Positions 55,021 through 64,000 of a DNA stretch of 64,000 nucleotides are shown piece by piece; the stretch's first letter is position 1; every line of letters starts with the position of its first letter. The translations under genes were made by a program, and so were the position numbers. Origin of the DNA: Erodium maritimum (lineage: Eukaryota; Streptophyta; Magnoliopsida; Geraniales; Geraniaceae); NCBI GenBank assembly GCA_963921825.1, contig OY997592.1, forward strand, positions 27,879,730-27,943,729. Direction: 5' to 3'. The notes beneath the pieces are model-generated. The model was given only the letters and a program-made list of their open reading frames with translations. It searched no databases and was not told the origin of the DNA.

Positions 55021-56587
55021 CTTATATAAATTGACACATTCAGTACAATAGTTATTTTTGGAACAATACAAACATTTTATTTAATTAGAAAGCATTGAGA
55101 ATAGAAATTTGGGTGGGGTGAGCCGTCCAACAAACTCGTACCGGAACCTTCTGGAGCTACAGAGCTACATTGCGGCTAGTGAACACCGTCCTCAACACTG
55201 ATCGTCTAGTGCATATGCTTTTCTTGGATTGCCCTACTAAAGGCCTCGCGGGCTTAAAAAGAAGTTTGGATTCTTTCATGGGGAGAGATATCAATGTATG
55301 CATCCAGTCTACTGGATGGAGTGTAGGTGTGGACACTAGGGTCTTGAGGGATGCGACATGAGTGACCTTGTCCTTCGAAATTTAGGTGGGTGCATCCCGA
55401 TACCCTAACGGTACTGACATCCCTCCCCATTGGTACAGGCGGGGTTTTTTGGCAACATGCGTTGATCCATCGACTCCCACCCTCGGTCACCACTACCTTC
55501 GTAGAGATCTCGTTTGCATCAGCATGTACCCTCTTCATAGCGTTGTCAAGGAAATCGCAATCGTTGCCTTATCCCAAGCATGGGTCTTCATGTTGTTACG
55601 TACCCTTAACATGAAGGTGCGCTGGGATGCCTTCGGCAAGTGTGAGATATGGAAACCAATAGTAGATCCCTTCTCGTTAGTCCTTCCGAGGGTCTCCAAA
55701 TCCGAAGGTTTCCTTTTCATGTGAGATGTTCTGCTCCATTGTTACTGCCCAATCTCTTCCTTTATAAAAGTGAAGGATCGGTCTTTACCTTCCTTCGGTG
55801 TCGGAGGTTCTACGGCTGGCGCTACCGGACTTTGTTCCCCCAACAAGACATGGTAAGTCGGGCTTGATGGGCCAAACATATGATGCCTTGTATATTTTCA
55901 TATTTAAGTGGGTTTTCCTCATGTTTTAGCCTATGAGTTCCTTATTTATATATATTTTTTTAGCAGATAACAAGGATATATATTAATAAAGAAAAATCTC
56001 CAGGGGGTACAGTCCTAAAAAGGGCCACCCCAGAGAAACAACTACCAATTGAAATAATTGCAAGGAATTAAAAAGACACTCTGTCACCGAAGTGCATCAA
56101 GGGTGTCAACCGGAGAATACTGCGATAGCGGCCGAGGCAACAGGTACAGGGACTGAAGACTGTGTAATAAGGCCGAGTGAGCCTTATGATCAGAAAAGGC
56201 ACATATCGACTCTGTGTTGTGCTCCAAGAGGCTATTACGTAAATGGTTGGAACCACCGAAACAGTTGCTGGAGCCCGAGAGTGACGGCCTGGGCAGTCCT
56301 GTAACAAGGGACTAAGATGGCTCAGTTGGACTAAGCATCCTCCCGAAAAACCAGCTGACGTCGTCCCCCACTGATGATAATGAGGGCCTTTAGAAACGTA
56401 AAATTTATAGTTCTCGATATGGTAGGAGAATGTTGTGTCGGTACTTGATGGAACCGATGCCACCCTACGTCCAGTGAGGCGGTACTACCGACAGACCCCC
56501 CACTTCACCTCGAGGTCCTCATTGATCAAGGCGAGGGTGCTTTCCGCCCCTCGCCGGTTGAAATGTTCCATTGGGCCCCGTAGGGCC
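55021..56587. other. unassigned sequence
   Basis: Several frames of 60-130 codons occur on both strands, but none shows a motif I recognise. Near 55960-56030 the plus strand has ATATTAATAAAGAAAAATCT followed by CCAGGGGGTACAG, which looks like the reversed 3' end of a LINE, though I see no LINE protein. Confidence 0.35.
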
Positions 56588-57249
56588 TGTAAAGACCGCC
56601 CCGGGTAAAAAGAGTTTTTATTTTTAAGTTGGTTCGTTGGGAACGTCGGGGTTGAAAATCGAGTTGAATTTTGGAACGAATTCTAAATAAAAGAAAAGAA
56701 AAAAAAGGTAAGAAGCAGTTTTGGGCTCAGTCAATTGGACCAAGCCCAAACCGCACGCTCGAGCCCAAGCCCAACACGGGCAACCCTAACCCTAACGCGA
56801 CGCCCCAGCTCCTCATTCGCATGCACGCACCCCGAGGACCTTCTTCCTCCTCTCGCTTTCTCTCTCGCTTATCTCCCTCGCGAACCAGAGCCAGACGCCA
56901 CTGTCCCTTCTCCGACCTCCCTCCATCCTCCTCCTTCTTCTGCTTCCACCCGCGACAGAGCCTCACCACCAGAAACCCTCTTCCTCCCCCTTCTCCTTCC
57001 TCGAATCAAAGCGAACCCTAGCCTCCATCGTCGATTCAAACCTCGCCGCACCAGAAACGTGAAACCCAGCGCCGGCGAGCTTTCCACGACGTCAGATCTG
57101 GACGGAGGGACTCGGAACTCTCCCCAACCACCTCTCCCTCGTTACCCCGAGCTCCTGACGCCGCCGCCACCGTGGAGAAACCCCCCCAAGCCACCTGACG
57201 CCGCCGGCGTCGCCGGAGTTGAAACCCTAGCTCCGCTCGTATCCTTCGA

Positions 57250-57540
57250 GCCTGACACGGGACTGGGCCTCGGACCAGACTTGGGCCAGAACCAGGTTTG
57301 GGCCCCATCTCGGGTTTGGGCATGAGGCCTGGACTTGAACTGGGTCGGCCTAGACTTGGATCGGGCTTGGGTCTGGATCATGGACTTGGGTCTGGACTCG
57401 GGTCAGGATCCGGGTCTGGATCGGGCTCGAGTCGGTTTGGGTCTGGACTCGGATCCGGGTCGGTTTCGGATCCAGTTTCTGGATTTGGGTCGGGTTCGGG
57501 TCGGACTCGCGTCGGGCCGGGTCGGGCAGTTTTAAATAAA
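57250..57540 (+). repeat. G-rich low-complexity array in G1 LTR
   Basis: Many short units of GGGTCGG, GGGTCTGGA and GGATCCGGGTC. The proline/serine- or glycine-rich frames across it are by-products of composition. Confidence 0.8.
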
Positions 57541-58384
57541 TTATTAAATTAAATAATTGGACTTAAATCAGATAATTCAAGGGCTTAACGGTTATATTAA
57601 ACGACGAACTTGTTAAATTAGAGGACTGTTATAACTGGACCGGGACCGATTATGAACTTTATCTGTTAAAACCAGACCTTGACTTCGCCCGAGAAGACCG
57701 GAGGTAGGCCCGGACGTCAGCAGCTTGGAGACGTAGCTGTTGGTTCTTCTTGACGTAGGGAAAAGTACTAAACTCCTCGAGTAATTTAAGAACAGTAATA
57801 GTATGCCTATAGGATAATAATAACCGGAAAGGTCCTAGTATGCATGTAGGATGTGATTCACTAGTATAGCCGCTTTTCAATTATACTAATAACCGGAAGA
57901 GTCTAGTATGCATGTAAGACGTGATTCACTAGTTAACCGCTTTCAATATTTTGGGAAATTGCCGTGCTGGTAGAATGGCCATGTCGATCCTTAGGACTTG
58001 CTTGTTGAATGTATTTATTGATGATCGTTGGCCTTAAAGCGGTAGTATGTTCTGTTCTTAGGTTAAGACAAGAGTCAAACTAGATTAATTGAACCTTGAT
58101 GATTGTAATGTGAATGGTTGATCCGTGTTATGATTGATTGCATGAATGTTTGAATGTGATGTGATTGATTAAGTGAATGTTTGAATGTGATATGTTTGTG
58201 CCTAATGTGATGATCGGGTGATTGATAGACCGATGGGACATTTTTGGTAAGTATTGTCGGTAAGCTTGGTTGATAGTATGAGTTTGTTGTGTTGTGCCTT
58301 GTCGGGAATTGCGTGCCTTTGTTGTTTTACTTGCCGGGGGTGTTTTGGGCTGATATCTGATCGAGGGGGTAAACCAATCTGATA

Positions 58385-58700
58385 CGTTACATTGTTGTTT
58401 CATCCCGATGCTACGTGTTACGGGAAGACCTAGACCGAGAGACATTCTGGTATGGTATATTATTGTCTTATCCGATGCTACGTGATCCGGAAAGACTGGT
58501 TCCACCCCGATGCTACGTGTTCCGGGAAGACCTAGAGCGAGAGACATTCTGGTATGGTATATTATTGTCTTATCCGATGCTACATGTTCCTGAAAGACTG
58601 GTTTCACCCCGATGCTACGTGTTCCGGGAAGACCAAGGCCGACGGATGTTCCGGCATGGTATTTTATTGTCTCATTCCGATGCTACGTTTTCCGGAGAGA
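58385..58700 (+). repeat. minisatellite in G1 LTR, unit about 115 bp
   Basis: About 2.5-3 units containing CGATGCTACGTGTTCCGGGA, GAGAGACATTCTGGTATGG and TATTATTGTCTTATCC. Confidence 0.85.
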
Positions 58701-58909
58701 CTCACTTATTCCCGATGATCTATGGTCCTTTGGGGACATTTTAGGGAGTTCCGAGAATGTGCGTTCCTAGGGAACTTTTCCGGAAATCCCGATGATAGTG
58801 TTCCTCCGGACCGAGGGGCATTCTGACATGATGTACCAGTTAGTGTGCGGATCAGAGTCGTGGAATTCGATATTAAGTATTTCAGTATTTGTGTGCTTCT
58901 TTAATTAAT

Positions 58910-60107
58910 GGTTTATTTACGATAAGGTACCCTAATGTTTCGTCCACGAACGATAAGGTACCCTAATGAATTTTGTGTACGATAAGGTACCCTAATGATT
59001 CGTCCACGAACGATTTGGTTTAAAATTGGCATATTTCGTTAAAAACTAACGGAATATTCCTCTAAATTAGACATTTGCAGTTAAGTGGGGTGTGAAATGA
59101 CGATTTTACCCTTTCTTATTTTAAGCTTATAAATTTGATTGACAAAATTACCATTATACCCTTAATTATATAATACAATAAAAATATAATAAATAAATTT
59201 AAAAAATTTAAATATAAAAATTAAATTATTTAAAATAATAAAAAAATATTAAGAAATACAAAAAATTAAAAAATTAAAAAAATCATTTTTATTTTAAAAA
59301 AAATTAATTTTATTAAAAAAAATAGAAGCAGAGCCACCGGCGTCGTCTCCGGCCACCCCACCTCCGCCGTTGTCGTCGTCCCCGGCCACCCCACCTGCGC
59401 CGCCTCCTCCTCCCTCTTCCAGCTCCTCCCCCTCACCAGATCGAATCGCAGAGCTGAAGCTCTGCGATTTGGTTCAGACCCAAACCAAATCTGATGTGAG
59501 AGGGAGGAGGAGGCGGCGCAGGTGGGGTGGCTGGAGACGACGCCGGTGGGGTGGCCAGAGAAGACGAAGATGCTCTGCGATTTTTTTTTTGTTTTTTCAA
59601 TAAAATTAATTTTTTAAAAAAATTAAAAATGATTTTTTATATACAAAACTGTTTTTAATAAAAAAAAATATTTATATATAAAAAAAAAATTATTAAAAAA
59701 AATAAAACTAATTAAATAGAAAATCTATTTTAAAATATAAAAATCTGATTTTTAAAAAATAAAAACTGATTTTTGAAAAAAAAAAACAAATTCAGTTTTT
59801 AAAAAATATAACTTAAAAAAATATATATAATTTATTTATTTTATTTTGAAAATTAAAATTAATTTCAAAATATAAATTAAGGAAAAATAAAAATGAGGGT
59901 ATAATGGTCATTTCACTCTTAAGTCAAAAGTCAACTGAAATGTTAAAGGGCAAAATAGTCATTCTACATAATTCTATTAGTTTTTTAACAGCATTAAACC
60001 AAATCTTTCGTGGACGAATCATTAGGGTACCTTATCGGACACAAAATTCATTAGGGTACCTTATCGTTCGTGGACGAAACATTAGGGTACCTTATCGTAA
60101 ATAACCC
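58910..60107. mobile_element. foldback Mutator-like element, 1198 bp, with 9-bp target duplication
   Basis: Flanked by TTAATTAAT at 58901-58909 and 60108-60116. The ends read GGTTTATTTACG and GGGTTATTTACG inward and continue with tandem ACGATAAGGTACCCTAATG blocks (three per arm). Nine-base duplications and long terminal repeats of about 100 bp fit Mutator-like elements. The AT-rich arms surround a GC-rich core (59325-59580) that is itself inverted around a palindrome at 59440-59470. No transposase. Confidence 0.85.
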
Positions 60108-60594
60108 TTAATTAATCCCCTTGATAAATTTGTTCTCTTTCCGTTAATCTCCTCGAGTGTCACTTTCTTTAAAGCATTGGAACTTTCATTGATCTATATT
60201 TACAGCACCTTTTGTTTAAATCGTTCTAACTGTAAACTTTGAATAATTTTACTACTTAGTTTTATCTTTTAACGAGGGTTTCTTTTACTTTACTGCTTTT
60301 TCCTACTGAGCGTAAGCTCACCCCTTCGTGTCTACTGTTGTTTTACAGGTTTCCTTGCTGAGTAGGTTGTGGGACGTCTCAGGGCTCGGGAGCTCACTGA
60401 GGGTTCGGGTGTTGTTATGTTAGAGACGTACCTTCAATTTTGTTCAAAACGTTGTCGCATTGTTTTATTTTGAACTTGTGTAAGAGGATAACTTGGAGTT
60501 TTACTTTATTAAAGTTTATCTAATTACGGTTATTTATCTTTATTTTAACTCACGTCTCGAGTCCGGTCAAAACCGGATTAGGGGCGTGACAATA

Positions 60595-60607
60595 TGGTAT
60601 CAGAGCC
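60595..60607 (+). promoter_or_regulatory. primer-binding site of G1, tRNA-iMet type
   Basis: TGGTATCAGAGCC, three bases after the LTR end. Confidence 0.9.
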
Positions 60608-61685
60608 TGGTTTCATTTTGAAATTATTTTCAAAACCTCGGACCGTACGTCAAATAGGTGGGTAGAGTTAGGTGGTTTAAGTCATAGTGCTCGGTGACGC
60701 TAGTCAGAAATATCCGACGCGTAGAGTCGAAACGACAAGAGTCTCGATTGTTAAAGCGCCTTGTTTAAGTTTCACCTTACTTGAAATGTACCTTATTCTC
60801 TGTTTTGTTGTACACCTTAAAGGATCTATGATGCCGACCGGTTGAGATTGAGGTTGGTTTAACGAGCGATGCTCGGGCTGTTTATGACGTATGGGTTAAA
60901 TAAGTGTTAAGTGGGTTGCCGCTTTGGTCGGGCGTTGTTGGGTTGGTACAGTTGAAATGTTGACTTGACCGAGTAGTAAACGAGAATTATTGAGAACCGA
61001 GTTGTGTATTTTTGTTTTCGTACAGTGGTGTGTTGTGTGATATCTGCGGTGTGCTTATTGTGCTGAATGTCGTACGCGGTTGGTTTATTAAATGTTCCGC
61101 CTAAGCGGATGGTTAGTGGAATATACGAACGGGTCATACCGAAATTTATGCAAAGCTGAAATGTTTGTACTATCACGGGTTGACTCAGGGGCGCCACTGT
61201 AGTCGAACGTGATAGGGGGATGTCAAGTGGTTACAACGAGATTCGGGGACGCCTGAATCGGGTAGTAACGACGCGAGATCGACATGAATGTTGTGATGGA
61301 AAGAGAGAAGTGATGAAAACCTACGAATTTGAATTAACGCTAAGATTTGTGAAATTATTGTGGGTTGTGATTTTGAACCTTATGCTATGGGAAGATACCC
61401 GACCGAAGTGTATGCCGGTCTAGTATGCTGTTTTTGTGACTTGTTTGAAGTTGTGCCTCCTGCGGGAATTGGTTGAATTGTGTGAATTGATTCTGTGAGA
61501 CGCACAAGGGGGCAGACTTATCTTCTTATATGAAGTATTAATTATGGCTATACTAAGACTAAGTATACGGTTGATCCGAGTGTGACCCTTGTGAAACGCG
61601 TGTGGACGGTTTTGCTTTAACCAAGTTGCTTTTTCGAAATCTGAGGAACTGAACATGTGCGTTATCCTTGCAGAGGATATACGAC
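60608..61685 (+). other. leader of G1
   Basis: Non-coding leader between primer-binding site and gag. Parts (GGGCGCC, GTTACAACGAGATTCGGGG) are the reverse complement of the G3/G4 leaders, showing a shared family. Confidence 0.6.
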
Positions 61686-62406
61686 ATGTCTCGCGTCTAC
61701 ATTCCGAGAGGCACTAGAGGTCGCTCAGCCGTGGGTCAGGGGCAGCTACCCGCCATTGGGCAGGCAGGGGCAGCGAATGCCCAGGGTGACTTCGTTGAGG
61801 ATCACGTGAGAGTATCTTTTGCGACGTTCCAGCTGGAGGGAGTTACATACCATGAGTGGTATCGCGAGGAGGTACGAGTTGGGGATAACTTTCAATTGTT
61901 CAGAGAACTATTCCTAGAGCAGTACTCCCCATAGTCAACCCGGGAGGACAAGCATCAGCAGTTCCTGGAACTGCGTCAAGGAGGGATGTCGACCTCTGAG
62001 TACGAGACGAGAGTGAATTCCTTTTCCCGCTTTGCACCGGAGATGGTGCCGACCGAGACTCGCCATGGCAGATGGTTTGAGGGAGGGCTCCGCCCTGCGT
62101 TTGTGGATCGGGTTACCGCAGTCAGGACCCGGGTGTATTCAGAGCGGGTGGATCAGGCACCGGCAGTGGGGTGACGCTTACGTGAGACAGCCAGAGCCCG
62201 GGGAAGCAGGCCGAGTCTGAGTGGCTTCTTAAGGCCAACGGGGGTCCGTGATCCACGGAGGCAGAGGACCTCAGGATTCTTTCGGCCTCAGACTCATTCT
62301 GGTAGGGCAAGACAGGACGGGTCGGTGGCATCGGCCGGACCCGCCGCATCGGAGCGACCGCCACTATGTTACTTTTGCCACCAGTCAGGCCATCGGAACC
62401 GAGATT
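61686..62406 (+). pseudogene. gypsy gag fragment of G1, truncated in the zinc knuckle
   Basis: The ATG at 61686 (MSRVYIPRGTRGRSAVGQG) aligns with the start region of G4 gag, but a large part of the N-terminal half is missing. Capsid homology follows (RVSFATFQLEGVTYHEWYR; GGMSTSEYETRVNSFSRFAP). There is a stop at 61932 and a frameshift near 62170. The zinc knuckle CYFCHQSGHRNRD is reached at about 62365-62405, and the copia LTR begins inside it at 62407. Confidence 0.82.
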
Positions 62407-63687
62407 TGTTAGTCTTAGTGCCCGTAGTTCAATCCTAAATGTCCAAATTTATATATCATCGTTAGCAATAAAATTAAAGCAGTTATATATTACTTATGTG
62501 TTGGAGTAATATATCGATGTGTGCTCTGATCTATGCCCACAATGCGAATAGAACCATAGATCAAGATAGATCACACTCGATGGGTCCCTAGTCAATAAAG
62601 CTTCACTAGAAGCGACTAGTATGAAAGATGGCTCTTTATGGCTTATGTTCTCTTAGTCATTGGAATGGGATTCCGGAGTCTGATCATAGATATCATGTGG
62701 GACCTGATATTGGACGACTCGCCCTGAATATGTTCCATAGATTAAGTCATGCACATATTCAGTGTCGTAGCTTGTCATGTATCCTTAGACCAAGGAGTCT
62801 TTGTGATTGCTATGTAGTCAACAACTGAGTTTGACCTGAGCCTAACGTTGTCCGTAACAGGGCTTCAATAACGGCCAGGATTGGCTTGGGGACGGGCTAC
62901 ATGAGTGACACGAAAGACGGCCAAGGGATTTATCCCTCATACTGAGGTACGAGAAATATATCGGTTCTCGGCCGCTTGACCGAGAGTGACTGAAAGAACA
63001 GCATGGCCATGCACATGATACTGGGTATCATATATTCAGTCATCTCACATATCAAGGAACAGTGATTAAAGAATAATAAGGATGACGGCTCTATGCCTTA
63101 TCTCAATCAGGATATCGGAGATAAGAGCATAATAACAGGGACGACGGAAAGGTTAGAATCGACAGGGTCGATTCGTTATGCAGTGTCAGGCAATACTAAA
63201 GTCTCGTTAGTTTCCACTTAAATAGGATCAAGTAAAATGGGATTTTACGTTGATCTATTGACATGCATAAACCTAAGGGTCACACCGGAGGGTGAAACTC
63301 ATTGACACATTTATGGAGAATGGCCAAAAGGGAGTTGTCTTGGGACATGACCAAAACTAGGTTTTGGGTCATGTGCTTGTAAGTGAATAGGACTTCACGG
63401 ATCGAGACAAGGCTTGGAGTCTTGGGATTGATCGCATTGGATAATGTTGGACATTTCCGGTATGGAAGGCTTGGAGGCGATGAGAGAATCACGGGACCTC
63501 TTTGGAAATGGCCACGGGCCATGTTCCAAGAGGCCCATGAAAGGCCCAAGCAACCAAGGCCCATGGAACTAATTAATCAAGTCTTGATTAATTAGTACTA
63601 AGTAAGCAAGACAAGGATTAAGGTGTTGGTGATTCACCACCTAACCCAATCTTGTCTTGCCATACTTCGTCCTATTTACACCTTACT
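62407..63687 (+). repeat. copia LTR (same family as copies A and B), truncated
   Basis: Starts TGTTAGTCTTAGTGCCCG and follows the reverse complement of the LTR at 2225-3911, including the segment missing from copy B. It is interrupted at 63688 by a gypsy LTR; the remaining third would lie outside the window. Confidence 0.9.
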
Positions 63688-64000
63688 TGTAAGAACCACT
63701 CCCGGTCAACGCAAGTCAAATCTGCGAAAAATAGGAAAATTTAAATTTTTTTAAGACAGACACTTAATTGAACCTAAGTTTGACCCCGAGGGTCATACCG
63801 GACTTAAGTTGACCCCGATAACGACCAAAGTAAGTTCCGGGGGACTCAGGGAAACTTTCTGACCAATTTGGGAAATGTTGACTTTTCGTTGGAAAAGTCA
63901 ACCGAGCGACGTTTTGGTCCATTCGAGGACCGTTTTGGATCCAAAAAGCTTAGCCGTTGTCGCAACGATCTTAGTTGAACCGTTTCCTTGTAGCCCGTGA
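63688..64000 (+). repeat. start of another gypsy LTR (G5), cut by window end
   Basis: Begins TGTAAGAACCACTCCCGGTC and matches the reverse complement of the G4 LTR end (GACCCCGAGGGTCAT; GTTGACTTTTC; GGATCCAAAAAGCTTAG). It lies in the copia LTR just after CTTAC. Confidence 0.85.

Larger units (their letters stand above)
56588..60591 (+). repeat. 5' LTR of gypsy element G1, enlarged by a foldback insertion
   Basis: Starts TGTAAAGACC and ends GGGGCGTGACA, directly followed by a primer-binding site. It is 4004 bp; removing the 1.2-kb insertion leaves about 2.8 kb, similar to other LTRs here. Its first 1 kb is C-rich then strongly G-rich (57250-57540, repeats of GGGTCKGGAYTCGG type). A minisatellite of about 115 bp is at 58385-58700. 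Confidence 0.88.

Noticed and set aside
55959-56100. Possible LINE 3' end on the minus strand
   Set aside because: Only a short tail-like word; no reverse transcriptase or endonuclease motif nearby, so not annotated as an element.
56781-56797. Telomere-like CCCTAACCCTAA
   Set aside because: Only two repeat units in a C-rich LTR; too short for a telomeric site.
56735-57552. Long proline/serine- and glycine-rich frames (up to 196 codons) in the G1 LTR
   Set aside because: They follow base composition and short repeats within an LTR, occur on both strands, and show no domain.

Overview
The window is a gene-poor, transposon-dense stretch of plant nuclear DNA, almost certainly angiosperm. The evidence is the content: Ty1/copia and Ty3/gypsy LTR elements whose primer-binding sites match plant initiator tRNA-Met, a plant-type Helitron carrying a replication protein A gene, an F-box gene of a plant family, MITEs, a Mutator-like foldback element, and a small secreted cysteine-rich (defensin-like) gene family. 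No rRNA or tRNA genes were recognised. Species cannot be named from this sequence.

Layout. 1-7069: two reverse-strand copia elements of one family, one apparently inserted in the gag of the other, the outer one inserted in a Helitron helicase. 7070-15340: degenerate reverse-strand Helitron with Rep/helicase (7070-10785), an F-box gene (11280-12051) and an RPA1-like gene (13714-15210). 15341-54588: a 3.1-kb segment present three times in tandem (units start at 15341, 20984 and 52239). Each unit carries a two-exon gene for a six-cysteine secreted peptide. Unit 1 is split by a 2.5-kb solo LTR, and unit 2 by a 3.1-kb solo LTR plus a 25-kb nest. Without the insertions units 1 and 2 are 3103 and 3122 bp. 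The nest is a non-coding LTR element (LARD, 25933-50958) > TA-flanked MITE (27612-44565) > gypsy element G3 (27912-44389, pol but no gag) > gypsy element G4 (37490-44146, gag but no pol). The LARD also holds a second MITE and a 3.1-kb solo LTR. 54589-56587: a MITE and unassigned sequence. 56588-64000: the 5' part of gypsy element G1, whose LTR holds a 1.2-kb foldback Mutator-like element and whose gag zinc knuckle is cut by a copia LTR, itself cut by another gypsy LTR.

Host genes. The best candidate for a working host gene is the third defensin-like copy (52824-53201): TATA box, signal-peptide exon, in-frame GT-AG intron and all six cysteines. Copy 1 lost the first cysteine. Copy 2 lost its splice acceptor and has a solo LTR between TATA box and start codon.

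Most notable: (1) the defensin-like triplet with three different fates; (2) a LARD whose primer-binding position is not tRNA-like but is a perfect 15-nt complement of its own LTR, suggesting self-priming; (3) a gag-only gypsy element nested in a pol-only relative; (4) a Helitron region combining Rep/helicase, F-box and RPA genes; (5) a Mutator-like element that is one long palindrome around a GC-rich core. Boundaries and target duplications were read by eye; homology calls rest on recognised protein motifs, not on searches.
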